DNA of 44,580 bases from an uncultured Pelagibacteraceae bacterium. Its GTDB lineage: Bacteria > Pseudomonadota > Alphaproteobacteria > Pelagibacterales > Pelagibacteraceae. The stretch's first letter is position 1. Each line of letters begins with the position of its first letter. The position numbers and the translations under genes are program-made. The notes under the pieces were generated by a model. That model saw only the letters and a program-made list of their open reading frames with translations, made no database searches and was not told the origin of the DNA. The DNA lies in contig CACFVG010000007.1 in assembly GCA_902569725.1 (NCBI GenBank), positions 1 to 44,580 on the forward strand. The letters run 5' to 3'. This document shows, in pieces, positions 1 through 8,158 of the stretch.

Positions 1-1
1 A

Positions 2-1189
2 TTAATAAATATAGTCTCTTGTTATAGGAGTTGCTTCAAATTTTTTTGTTAGTTGAAACTGAAATACAACCTGATCGCTCCATTTAAAGGCCATTTCGCA
101 ACCAACTAAGTAAAATTCCCACATTCTAAAAAATTTTTCATCAAACATTTCTAAAACTTCTCCTTTTTTAGAGATAAATCTTTCTTTCCAATTTCTTAGT
201 GTATGTTGGTAGTGAGTTCTCAAAACTTCTAAGTCAGATACAATTAAACCAGATTCTTCAACGGGTAATGATACTTCACTTAAGCTTGGAGTATATCCTC
301 CTGGAAATATATACTTTGTAATCCAAGGCTGAGGTCCTCTTGGTGGGTTTATAGAGCCAATTGTATGAATTAACGCAACACCATCTTCATTTAAAAAATC
401 AAAAACTTTATTAAAATATTTTTTATAAAATTTTCTTCCAACATGTTCGAACATTCCAACACTTACAACACGATCAAATTTTTCATTGATTTGCCTATAG
501 TCTGCAAGTCTAAACTCTACTTGATTTTCTAAATTCATTTCTTTAGCTTTTTGCTTTGCATACTCTAATTGATTTTCTGATAATGTAATTCCAACAACCT
601 CGCATTGAGTTTTTTTTGCGATATCTATTGCAAGAGTTCCCCATCCACATCCTATATCTAATACTCTCTGATTAGGTTTAAGATTTAATTTTTTAATTAT
701 ATGATCTATTTTATTATTTTGAGCTTCTTCAAGTGTATCATCTTCATTTTTAAAATATGCACATGAGTACTGTCTTTTCTCATCTAGAAATAAATCATAA
801 AACTTTTCTGAAATATCATAGTGATGAGCAACATTTTCTTTTGATTTTCCGATTAAATTAAAGTTTGTAATATATCTATAAACTCTTCTAAATTTTGATA
901 ATAAATTTGTTATTGTGTTAGTGGGTTGTCTTCCAACATTTTTAAGTGCAATATCTAAAAATTCAGTCAATGTCCCATTTTCAATTACTATTGATCCATC
1001 CATATAACCTTCTCCTAAATATAAATCAGGATTTATTAAAAGTTTCCAATGTAGTTTTTTGTCTAGAATTTTAAATCTTAAAGGATTTTCTTTTTTTGGT
1101 TTTCCAATTATATAAGATTTTAAATTTGCATCTACCAATTCAAACCCATCATCTTTAATTAATTTTCTTAAAAAAACTATTAATTGCAT
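2..1189 (-). CDS. cfa: Cyclopropane-fatty-acyl-phospholipid synthase family methyltransferase
   Basis: A 395-residue protein, full length for the family. It would use S-adenosylmethionine to add a methylene (or methyl) group to unsaturated acyl chains of membrane phospholipids. The SAM-binding motif VLDIGCGWG lies at residues 176-184. The family block AHHYDISEKFYDLFLD is at 121-136, and VSVGMFEHVG plus WITKYIFPGGYTPS follow in the order seen in E. coli Cfa. The stop codon is the second base triplet of the window, so the gene is complete. It reads the same way as the aldolase gene behind it (19-base gap). The exact product, cyclopropane or a methylated lipid, cannot be told from sequence. Confidence 0.9.
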   Translation of the reverse strand: MQLIVFLRKLIKDDGFELVDANLKSYIIGKPKKENPLRFKILDKKLHWKLLINPDLYLGEGYMDGSIVIENGTLTEFLDIALKNVGRQPTNTITNLLSKFRRVYRYITNFNLIGKSKENVAHHYDISEKFYDLFLDEKRQYSCAYFKNEDDTLEEAQNNKIDHIIKKLNLKPNQRVLDIGCGWGTLAIDIAKKTQCEVVGITLSENQLEYAKQKAKEMNLENQVEFRLADYRQINEKFDRVVSVGMFEHVGRKFYKKYFNKVFDFLNEDGVALIHTIGSINPPRGPQPWITKYIFPGGYTPSLSEVSLPVEESGLIVSDLEVLRTHYQHTLRNWKERFISKKGEVLEMFDEKFFRMWEFYLVGCEMAFKWSDQVVFQFQLTKKFEATPITRDYIY

Positions 1190-1208
1190 TTTTGATAATT
1201 TTTAATTT

Positions 1209-2081
1209 TTAATTTTTATAATTAAAATCTATTTTTTTTAAATCTTCAATTAATTTTTGACACTCTTTGTTACCAAGAATACTTAATGGGGGTAAAACAT
1301 TGCTATATGATTCGTCTATTTTTTCCATTAAAGAGTGAATTGCAGATATTAAATTATACCCATCAAATATAGTTCTTACTTTGCAAAGTTTTTCATTTGA
1401 ACTTTGATCTTTATTTTGAATAAAATCTTCATAGACTTTTCTTGCCAAAGTTGCAGTTATATTGCACGTCGCAGTTATTATTCCATCACACCCTAATTGA
1501 AGTCCTTTAAGTAATTTATTTTCAGACCCTGGTAAAACTGAAAAGTTATCTATTTTGAGATTTTCAAATAAATTATACGAACTATCTTTAACTCCAACTA
1601 TTTGTCCAGGAAATTTTTTAGCTAATTCTTCTACACAATTAATACTAAATTTATAACCACTTAATTTTTCGAAATTATATAAAATAATTTTTGCGTCTGG
1701 CACTTGTTCTACAATTTTTGAGTAAAAGCTTATTACTTCTTTATCTCCATATTTATAATAAGCGGGTGGCATAATTAAAAATTTATTGAAATTTAGTGAT
1801 ATAGAGATTTTCATTAAATTTATAGTTTCAACTAAAGAATTTAATCCTGTTCCAATTATAAACTTATCTTTATATTTGCTGGTTGAAATTGAATTTAATA
1901 AATTAATTTTTTCACTAATTGAAATCAGTTGAGCTTGTCCAGTACTTCCAAAAAATGCAACTCCATGGCAACCTTGATTTATTATATTTTCAGCATGAAG
2001 AATGGTTTTTTCAACATTTAAGGATAAATCCTCATTTAAAATTGATAATGTGGCCGCATAAATGCCTTTAATTTTGCTCAT
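1209..2081 (-). CDS. DapA/N-acetylneuraminate lyase family aldolase
   Basis: A 290-residue TIM-barrel class I aldolase of the dihydrodipicolinate synthase / N-acetylneuraminate lyase family. The Schiff-base lysine is K165 in GVKDSS and the catalytic tyrosine is Y135 in LYN. The phosphate/carboxylate-binding loop reads GSTGQ (45-49) instead of the GTTGE of true DapA. That change, and neighbours unrelated to lysine synthesis, argue against calling it DapA. Sugar-acid lyase or keto-deoxy acid aldolase activity is equally possible. It is divergent from the GT9 gene, separated by 51 A/T-only-looking bases. Confidence 0.8.
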   Translation of the reverse strand: MSKIKGIYAATLSILNEDLSLNVEKTILHAENIINQGCHGVAFFGSTGQAQLISISEKINLLNSISTSKYKDKFIIGTGLNSLVETINLMKISISLNFNKFLIMPPAYYKYGDKEVISFYSKIVEQVPDAKIILYNFEKLSGYKFSINCVEELAKKFPGQIVGVKDSSYNLFENLKIDNFSVLPGSENKLLKGLQLGCDGIITATCNITATLARKVYEDFIQNKDQSSNEKLCKVRTIFDGYNLISAIHSLMEKIDESYSNVLPPLSILGNKECQKLIEDLKKIDFNYKN

Positions 2082-2132
2082 AAATAAAATTTATATAAAA
2101 AAAAAATATAGTAAAGATTATAAAATAGTTAA

Positions 2133-3092
2133 ATGAAAATATTGGCAATACAAAATAGAATGGGTATTGGTGATATGGTAATTTTTTTACCATTTATTGA
2201 AGCAATATCAAAAAAATTTAATTCTCCAGTAAGCATCTTGGTTAAAGAAAACTCTAAGGCTTTAGAGTATTTAGAAAAAAATAAGTATATTAATAAAATT
2301 TTAATGCTTGAAAGAAATAATAATAACAGTCATCACGATGGAATAATTGGTTCATTTAATCTTGCTAAAGACCTAAAAAAATATACCTTTGAAAAAGTTT
2401 TCATATTTAATTCATCTTTAAGATTTCGTTTAATATGTAAAATTGCTGGTATAAAAGAAATATTCCAGTACCCATTATTTCAGAAAAAAAAACAACACTT
2501 AATTAAAACTGCTCAAAGTTTTATTAAAAAAGAATTAGATATGGATATTGATAGTAACCCAGTAATTAATTTAGAAAATTCTTTAATTGAAATTGCTAAA
2601 AGAAAATACAATATAGAACCTAAACAAATTAATATACTACTAGGTATTGGTGGATCAGGGCCAACCAAGAGAATTCCTGCTTATAAATTCTTAAACTTCA
2701 TGAAATTGTCAATTGGAGAACATGATTGTAAATTTTTTTTAGCAACAGGCACAAATCGAGAAGAACAAAATATTTTGAATGAAATCTTAAATTCTGAATT
2801 CAAAGAAAGATGTATACCCTTAGATAAAATTACAATTAAAGAAACTCTTCCAATTATAAAGAATTGTAATATAGCAGTCTGTAACGATTCTAGTTTCAGT
2901 CATTTGTCTGCAGCTTTGGATGTTCCTACAATTGTGCTGCTTTCGGACACACCTTTAATGTATGGAAGCTATAGTCCCAATATGTATCCTATAATCCCTG
3001 ATGGAGAAGAAACAGTCACACATGATACTTTAGGAAAAGAGAGAATAAATCCTGAAAAAATATTTAAAATATTTAAAGAAATTTTAAATTAA
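2133..3092 (+). CDS. Glycosyltransferase family 9 (heptosyltransferase-like)
   Basis: A 319-residue GT-B fold protein resembling ADP-heptose:LPS heptosyltransferases. The N-terminus MKILAIQNRMGIGDMV matches the family's opening glycine loop. The second domain has GIGGSGPTKRIP, and the donor-site stretch CNDSSFSHLSAALDVPTIVL sits near residues 250-269. It probably acts on lipopolysaccharide core or a related surface glycan at the inner face of the inner membrane. Its stop overlaps the convergent J-protein gene by 4 bases. The sugar donor is unknown. Confidence 0.8.
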   Translation: MKILAIQNRMGIGDMVIFLPFIEAISKKFNSPVSILVKENSKALEYLEKNKYINKILMLERNNNNSHHDGIIGSFNLAKDLKKYTFEKVFIFNSSLRFRLICKIAGIKEIFQYPLFQKKKQHLIKTAQSFIKKELDMDIDSNPVINLENSLIEIAKRKYNIEPKQINILLGIGGSGPTKRIPAYKFLNFMKLSIGEHDCKFFLATGTNREEQNILNEILNSEFKERCIPLDKITIKETLPIIKNCNIAVCNDSSFSHLSAALDVPTIVLLSDTPLMYGSYSPNMYPIIPDGEETVTHDTLGKERINPEKIFKIFKEILN

Positions 3093-3589
3093 CTTAAATC
3101 TTTCAATACAACTTCTTTGGCTTGATTAACTATGGATGATAATTGAGAAGTTTCTGGAGAAATATCAGGGTGAATTTTTTTTTGAATTTTTAAGTATGCT
3201 TTTTGAACTTTTTCTTTTGTAATTTTATTATTTCTATCTAAATTTAATATTTTATAAGCCTCATCAACAGATAACGTTGATACATTTGAATTATTTTTGT
3301 TGAAAGAAAATCTTCCTGAGTTTCTTAATGTCTGAATTAATCTAAATAAACCTATTAGTTGATATAAAGTTAAACCTTTAAGCTTAATAATTCCAAGACT
3401 TAAAAGAATCAAAGGAAGAGAAAGTAAAAGCCTTCCCCCAAAAGCAAATAACAAAGCTAATAAAATAGAGATTATAAAAATAATAAAACGTACAGTTTTT
3501 GAAATTTTTTTTGCTGAAGCACTTGCAATTAACCGTAGCAGAATATAACTAACGACTAAAATAATAAGTGCATAAATTATAATGTTCAT
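3089..3589 (-). CDS. Membrane-anchored J-domain protein, Tim14/Pam18-like
   Basis: A 166-residue protein with three hydrophobic segments near residues 1-22, 33-50 and 53-70, then a short C-terminal J domain (about 108-166). The HPD motif that stimulates Hsp70 ATPase is at 140-142. The J domain is short and its tail ends in a VNQAKEVVL helix. Opening with DEAYKILNL, it resembles the mitochondrial import motor subunit Tim14 (Pam18), which ends with INEAKD, more than ordinary DnaJ. Likely a DnaK co-chaperone at the inner membrane. It is divergent from ptrB by 15 bases. Confidence 0.75.
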   Translation of the reverse strand: MNIIIYALIILVVSYILLRLIASASAKKISKTVRFIIFIISILLALLFAFGGRLLLSLPLILLSLGIIKLKGLTLYQLIGLFRLIQTLRNSGRFSFNKNNSNVSTLSVDEAYKILNLDRNNKITKEKVQKAYLKIQKKIHPDISPETSQLSSIVNQAKEVVLKDLS

Positions 3590-3604
3590 ATATTAAAGTT
3601 TTTT

Positions 3605-5683
3605 ATGAAAATACCACAATTAGAAAAAAAACCCGAACTAAAATCTTGTCACAATGTCAATTGGGAAGATAATTATAGTTGGGTACATCAATCAAATATT
3701 CTTGATGTTTTAAGAGATAGTTCAAAATTGGTTCCTCAAGTTAGAAGCTATTTGGAAGAAGAAAATGCTTATACTGAATATCATCTGAAAGACACAAAGG
3801 ATATTCAAAAACAGTTATTTAATGAAATAAAAGGAAGAATTAAATTAGATGATGAATCTCTACCTTATAAAGATACTCATTATGAGTATTGGACAAAAAC
3901 AACAACAAAAGGAAACTACTCTATTAAACTAAGAAAAAAAATTGGAACAAATGAAGTTGAAGAAATATGGGATGGAGATAAGGAAAAAGAAAGATTAAAT
4001 ACAGAATACTTTGGTGTTGGAGATTTAGAGGTTAGCTATAATGATAAATATTTGGGATATTCTCTAGATTTAAAAGGTTCAGAATATTATACAATTTATA
4101 TTAGAGATATTTCTTCTAACAAATTAATAACTGAAAAAATAGATGAAACTAGTGGAGGAATAACTTTTAGTTTAGATGATAAATATATTTTTTACTCAAA
4201 ATTAGATAAGTTTCATAGACCAAGAACAATTTATAGACATAAATTAGGAACTCCTGTCAAAGAAGATCAATTAATATTTGAAGAAAAAAGTGAAGCATTC
4301 ACTGTGGGTATTGGTTTAAGTGCAGATGATAAATATTTTTTTATTTCTACATCAGATCATAACACTTCTGAGCAATATTATTTTGGAGTGAATGAAGAAA
4401 ATCCAAAGCCTAAATTAATTAAAGAGAGAAAAAGAGGAATTATTTACTCGGTAAACTCTTGGAACGGTTATTTTTACAATCACACTAATGAAAATGCTGA
4501 AGACTTTAAGATTGATAGATGTAAGGATTTATCAAATCAAAATTGGGAAGAGTATATACCTGCAAAAAATGAAGTTTTAATTGGTGGACTATCATTTTTG
4601 AATAGTTGGATGATTAGAGCTGAAACTTCTAATGCGCTAGGAAAATTATTTGTAAAAGATCTAAAAAAAAATAAAGAAGAAGAATTAATTTTTACTGATG
4701 AAAAAGTTATAGTTCCAGGAATATCTTCTACTCAAAAAGACAAAAATACTGATTTAGTTTATTTATCTTATTCATCCCCCAAAACACCAGGAAGAGCTTA
4801 CCTATATAATTTGAAAACTAAAGATAAAAAGTTAGTAAAAGAACAAGAAATTCCTTCAGGTCACAACTCCGATGATTATATTGTTGAAAGACTAGAATGT
4901 CCTTCTCATGATGGAAGAATGGTTCCAATAACGATAACAAGACATAAAAAAACTAAAATTGATGGATCTTCAAACTTATTATTATATGGATATGGATCTT
5001 ATGGTAATTCGATGTCCCCGACATTTTCATCTACAAGATTAAGTTTAATTGATAGAGATATTATTTGGGTCACTGCCCATATTAGAGGTGGAATGGAAAG
5101 AGGAATGAAATGGTGGAAAGAAGGAAAGCTTCTAAACAAAAAAAATACCTTCGAAGACTATATCGCTGTTGGTAAATATTTAATTGAAAAAAAATACACT
5201 TCTAAAGGAAAAATAATTGGAATGGGAGGTTCTGCTGGTGGATTATTAATGGGAGCAGTTGTTAATCAATCACCTGAATTATTTTTAGGAATAATTATGG
5301 CTGTGCCATTTGTCGACTCACTTACTACCAATCTTGATCACTCTTTACCGTTAACTGTTGGAGAATTTGATGAATTTGGGAATGCAAAAGAAAATAAAGA
5401 TCATTTTGATTATATTTATTCATATGCACCTTATAACAATATAAAAAAAATGGATTATCCTCATATATTAATCACAACAAGTTTAAGTGATAATAGAGTT
5501 TTATTTGATGAACCTGCAAAATTTACTGCGAAATTAAGAGATCATAAAACTGATAATAATTTATTATTATTAAAAACTGAAATGAATGCAGGTCATGGAG
5601 GAAAGTCTGGAAGAGATGGTGCTATAGAAGAGATTGCGCTTGATTATGCTTTTGCATTAAAAATTTCAAATCAAATTTCTTGA
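3605..5683 (+). CDS. ptrB: Oligopeptidase B (S9A prolyl oligopeptidase family)
   Basis: A 692-residue serine peptidase, normal length for the family, cleaving short peptides after basic residues in the cytoplasm. An N-terminal beta-propeller (about 70-400) covers a C-terminal alpha/beta hydrolase. The triad is visible: Ser543 in GGSAGG, Asp629 in SLSDNRV and His664 in NAGHGG. No signal peptide is seen. Its TGA stop (5681-5683) is built into the -35 box of the RpoH promoter for the next gene, and no terminator separates the two, so some readthrough is likely. Confidence 0.92.
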   Translation: MKIPQLEKKPELKSCHNVNWEDNYSWVHQSNILDVLRDSSKLVPQVRSYLEEENAYTEYHLKDTKDIQKQLFNEIKGRIKLDDESLPYKDTHYEYWTKTTTKGNYSIKLRKKIGTNEVEEIWDGDKEKERLNTEYFGVGDLEVSYNDKYLGYSLDLKGSEYYTIYIRDISSNKLITEKIDETSGGITFSLDDKYIFYSKLDKFHRPRTIYRHKLGTPVKEDQLIFEEKSEAFTVGIGLSADDKYFFISTSDHNTSEQYYFGVNEENPKPKLIKERKRGIIYSVNSWNGYFYNHTNENAEDFKIDRCKDLSNQNWEEYIPAKNEVLIGGLSFLNSWMIRAETSNALGKLFVKDLKKNKEEELIFTDEKVIVPGISSTQKDKNTDLVYLSYSSPKTPGRAYLYNLKTKDKKLVKEQEIPSGHNSDDYIVERLECPSHDGRMVPITITRHKKTKIDGSSNLLLYGYGSYGNSMSPTFSSTRLSLIDRDIIWVTAHIRGGMERGMKWWKEGKLLNKKNTFEDYIAVGKYLIEKKYTSKGKIIGMGGSAGGLLMGAVVNQSPELFLGIIMAVPFVDSLTTNLDHSLPLTVGEFDEFGNAKENKDHFDYIYSYAPYNNIKKMDYPHILITTSLSDNRVLFDEPAKFTAKLRDHKTDNNLLLLKTEMNAGHGGKSGRDGAIEEIALDYAFALKISNQIS

Positions 5684-5706
5684 AAATATAGAATTAATAC
5701 CCATAT
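5679..5706 (+). promoter_or_regulatory. Heat-shock (RpoH, sigma-32) promoter for hsp20
   Basis: The boxes CTTGAAA (5679-5685) and CCCATAT (5700-5706) are 14 bases apart. Both boxes and the spacing agree with the proteobacterial RpoH consensus (CTTGAAA, 13-15 bases, CCCCATnT). Transcription would start near 5713-5714, 55 bases before the hsp20 ATG. The -35 box contains the stop codon of ptrB. Confidence 0.8.
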
Positions 5707-5713
5707 AAATTTA

Positions 5714-5763
5714 GTAAGTCGCCTAATGGGGCTTACATAAAATAACCTTGCTAACAAAGGAGG
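5714..5763 (+). promoter_or_regulatory. Candidate ROSE-type RNA thermometer in the hsp20 leader
   Basis: Two stem-loops fill the predicted 5' leader. The first pairs 5714-5723 with 5728-5736 (9 pairs, one U.G, one bulged G5721, loop TAAT). The second pairs CCTTGCT (5746-5752) with AGGAGG (5758-5763), hiding the whole Shine-Dalgarno sequence with G5750 bulged and loop AACAA. The strand facing the ribosome site contains UUGCU (5748-5752), the U(U/C)GCU core of ROSE thermometers, which control small heat-shock genes in alphaproteobacteria. The pairing was found by eye and no folding energy was computed. Confidence 0.6.
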
Positions 5764-5768
5764 ATATA

Positions 5769-6215
5769 ATGACAAGTAAGGATCTATCTATATTCAACTC
5801 ATTAAGACCTTTTTCAATTGGTTTTGACGATATGTTTGACCAATTTGAAAGTATGTTGGGAAATGGAGGTTTGACTATGCAATCAAACTATCCACCGTAC
5901 AACATAAGAAAAGCTGGAAAGGACAAATATGCAATAGAAGTTGCTCTAGCTGGTTTTAATAAAAAAGATGTTGAAGTTGAGTTTGAAGACAATTTATTAA
6001 CTGTAAGAACAAAACAAGTTAATAAATCTGAAGATAAAAATGAAGATGGTGAAATTATTCATAAGGGTATTTCTCAAAGACAATTTGCTAGATCATTTAC
6101 AATTGCAGATGATGTAAAAGTAGGTGGTGCTGAACTAAAAGATGGTCTTTTGACAATAGCTTGTGAAAGAATTGTGCCAGAGTATAAAAAGAAAAAACTT
6201 ATTGAAATTAAATAA
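5769..6215 (+). CDS. Small heat-shock protein (Hsp20/IbpA family)
   Basis: A 148-residue alpha-crystallin-type chaperone that would hold unfolding proteins for refolding. The crystallin domain runs from about residue 33 to 130, with AIEVALAGFNKKDVEVE at its start and ELKDGLLTIACER (the G-x-L motif) near its end. The ATG at 5769 is chosen because AAAGGAGG lies 5 bases upstream. An in-frame TTG at 5748 would put that ribosome site inside the coding region. It appears to be controlled by an RpoH promoter and a leader thermometer. It is followed by a strong terminator. Confidence 0.93.
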   Translation: MTSKDLSIFNSLRPFSIGFDDMFDQFESMLGNGGLTMQSNYPPYNIRKAGKDKYAIEVALAGFNKKDVEVEFEDNLLTVRTKQVNKSEDKNEDGEIIHKGISQRQFARSFTIADDVKVGGAELKDGLLTIACERIVPEYKKKKLIEIK

Positions 6216-6228
6216 GTATTAAACCTTG

Positions 6229-6256
6229 CTTGTGGGGATTTCTCCCCACAAGTTTT
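6229..6256. terminator. Intrinsic terminator between convergent hsp20 and purine permease
   Basis: A perfect 10-base-pair stem, CTTGTGGGGA (6229-6238) and TCCCCACAAG (6243-6252), closes a TTTC loop and is followed by TTTT on the + strand. The two genes converge on it. The A-rich upstream flank is weak, so it should work best for hsp20. Confidence 0.85.
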
Positions 6257-6264
6257 AAAATAAT

Positions 6265-7581
6265 TTATTTTTTTGGTAATGTAGCGTTTAGAATAAATGC
6301 TAATAGTCCTGCAGGTATTAAACCAGTAGTAAGCAATAATCCTAATTTAATTCCTAAATCTGGCACATGTGCAACAAACTCAGGAAATGCATATAGTCCT
6401 ATTCCAAAAGATAGAGATAATGCTAAAATTAAAACATTTCTTTGGCTCATTTCTGATTTTGAAATTAATTTAATTCCTGCGCCAGCAATTAATCCAAACA
6501 TAATGATAGCTGCTCCACCAATTACTGAATCTGGCATTGCAGCAATAATTCCACCAAGTTTTGGAAACAAACCTAATAAAATTAAAATAACACCAGCAAC
6601 TGTACCAACGTGTCTACTAATTACTCCAGTGAATGCAACTAGGCCAGCATTTTGTGAATAAGAAGTATTGGGCATAGCATTAAAAATTGATGCAAAAGCT
6701 GTCCCAACTCCATCGGCCATTATACCGCCAGAAAGTTCTTTGTTGGTAGCTTCTCTATTTGCCCCACCCATTGTTGTCGCACTAATGTCACCTATAGTTT
6801 CAATTGTTGTTACTATAGACATAAATAACATTAATATTACAGCGCCCCATACAAAGTCTATTCCGTATTGTAAAGGCATTGGTAAAGCAAACCAGTCAGC
6901 AGCTGCAATTTTTTCCCATCTAACCTCTCCAAGCATAGCTGCTACTATGAACCCAGCTACTATTCCAATTAGAATAGAGGCTGCTGATGCCATTCCTTTT
7001 CCTTTAAGATTTGCTAAAAGTGCAACTATTAAAACTGTGCCAGCTATTGTTAAATGATGCCAGTTCGCAAAAATTTCTGGTTTATTATTCATCAGCCATA
7101 CTCCACCTCCAGCATACTTAAATCCAACTTTAAGAAGACTAATTCCAATCATTAACACAACTATTCCCGTTACTAACGGAGGAAACATATGACGAATTGG
7201 TTTTAACATTTTTCCAATCCATATTTGAAAAATTCCCCCTATAAATGCAGCAGTAAATATTGCTCCTAAACCGAAAGCTTTGAAAGGTAGCATTATTGGA
7301 ATGAAAGCAAAACTTGTACCTTGTATTATTGGTAGTCTTGAGCCTATATCTTTATAACCAACAGTTTGTATTATTGTTGCCACGCCCGCAGCAAACAATG
7401 CCATTTGAATTAAAAAAATCTTTTCTCCAGTAGTTACTCCAAAAACGCCAGCAACAATTAGTGGAACTGTTATATTCCCAGCAAACATTGCAAATACGTG
7501 CTGAATACCTAAAGGTACTGACTGATTGAGTGGCAATTTTTTATTAGCGGCTCCTGAAGTCGAAACTTTTTTTTTTGCCAT
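6265..7581 (-). CDS. NCS2/NAT family xanthine-urate type permease
   Basis: A 438-residue multi-span inner-membrane symporter of the nucleobase-ascorbate transporter family. The signature is QNAGLVAFTG followed by VISRHVG. A Gln start and a Gly end resemble the xanthine and urate carriers (XanQ, PucJ/K) more than uracil carriers, whose motif starts with Glu and ends with Arg. That fits the purine degradation genes next door. A GGAGGA ribosome site precedes the ATG. The 129-base gap upstream holds a TATAAT-like box about 40 bases before the ATG but no riboswitch I recognise. Substrate is inferred. Confidence 0.85.
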   Translation of the reverse strand: MAKKKVSTSGAANKKLPLNQSVPLGIQHVFAMFAGNITVPLIVAGVFGVTTGEKIFLIQMALFAAGVATIIQTVGYKDIGSRLPIIQGTSFAFIPIMLPFKAFGLGAIFTAAFIGGIFQIWIGKMLKPIRHMFPPLVTGIVVLMIGISLLKVGFKYAGGGVWLMNNKPEIFANWHHLTIAGTVLIVALLANLKGKGMASAASILIGIVAGFIVAAMLGEVRWEKIAAADWFALPMPLQYGIDFVWGAVILMLFMSIVTTIETIGDISATTMGGANREATNKELSGGIMADGVGTAFASIFNAMPNTSYSQNAGLVAFTGVISRHVGTVAGVILILLGLFPKLGGIIAAMPDSVIGGAAIIMFGLIAGAGIKLISKSEMSQRNVLILALSLSFGIGLYAFPEFVAHVPDLGIKLGLLLTTGLIPAGLLAFILNATLPKK

Positions 7582-7710
7582 ATATCCTCCTCCATGTTTT
7601 TTTGAAAAGGGTATATTTATTATATGTAATTGTAAAATAAATTAATCTTTTTTAAAATATTGCTTGATTTATAAGGTAAAATTTAACACAAAATTTATAA
7701 CTTTAATTAT

Positions 7711-8013
7711 TTAAATACATCCACTGGAAGTAAATCCTACAATTGTTCCTGTTGCATTTATTTCAAATTTTCTTTCACAGGGAATTCCATATTTTTTTGT
7801 TTTGTAAACTAAAGTTTCGTTTCCTAATTCATTTACAAAATCTTCTGTGGGAGCTCCTAGTTCCAATCTTAGCTCATTAACTTGTTTTCCAACATACTGT
7901 CCAAATCTTGCATTTTCTTTTTCTGCAACTTCATCAGATTTCTTTTTTATTGTCTGACAGCCCGTTGAAATTAAAAAGATCGAAAATAAAATTATTACGA
8001 ATCTAAATTTCAT
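7711..8013 (-). CDS. Small lipoprotein, BamE/SmpA-like fold
   Basis: A 100-residue protein with a lipoprotein signal peptide, MKFRFVIILF then ISTGC, giving a lipidated Cys19. The ATG at 8013 is preferred over one ten codons upstream because it begins the signal peptide. The mature part has GKQVNELRLELGAPTE, the helix-turn pattern (G..v.el...lG.P) of SmpA/BamE-like outer membrane lipoproteins, and two further cysteines that could form a disulfide. The role is unknown. It is divergent from the AzgA-type permease and not clearly linked to purines. Confidence 0.7.
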   Translation of the reverse strand: MKFRFVIILFSIFLISTGCQTIKKKSDEVAEKENARFGQYVGKQVNELRLELGAPTEDFVNELGNETLVYKTKKYGIPCERKFEINATGTIVGFTSSGCI

Positions 8014-8117
8014 ATAAAAAAGTATATCAACGAATTGTGTCAAAAGATTAACTTTAAAGTTGTAAATAAGAAAATTTTATTAACATTCTAGCTTATATGG
8101 TCAATTTGCAAGGGATT

Positions 8118-8134
8118 TTTGGATTCGAATCAAA
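8118..8134. promoter_or_regulatory. Palindrome upstream of the AzgA-type permease (possible operator)
   Basis: A perfect 10-base palindrome GATTCGAATC (8122-8131) sits in an imperfect 17-base one (TTTG...CAAA), 25-41 bases before the permease ATG. It is unusually GC-containing for this 145-base divergent intergenic region. It could bind a repressor dimer. No second copy was noticed elsewhere in the window. Confidence 0.3.
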
Positions 8135-8158
8135 TATTGTACGGAAATAGGAGGTCTA

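Noticed and set aside
5748-5768. TTG start seven codons upstream for hsp20
   Set aside because: It would place the AAAGGAGG ribosome site inside the coding region; the ATG at 5769 has ideal spacing.
6230-6661. Open frame of 143 codons antisense to the xanthine permease (also 6668-7057 and 8419-8991 over permease genes)
   Set aside because: They mirror the opposite-strand permease codons; the translations have no family features or ribosome sites.
8044-8158. Purine riboswitch before the AzgA-type permease
   Set aside because: An ATATGG-like stretch is present but the three-way junction with its two conserved loops is not.
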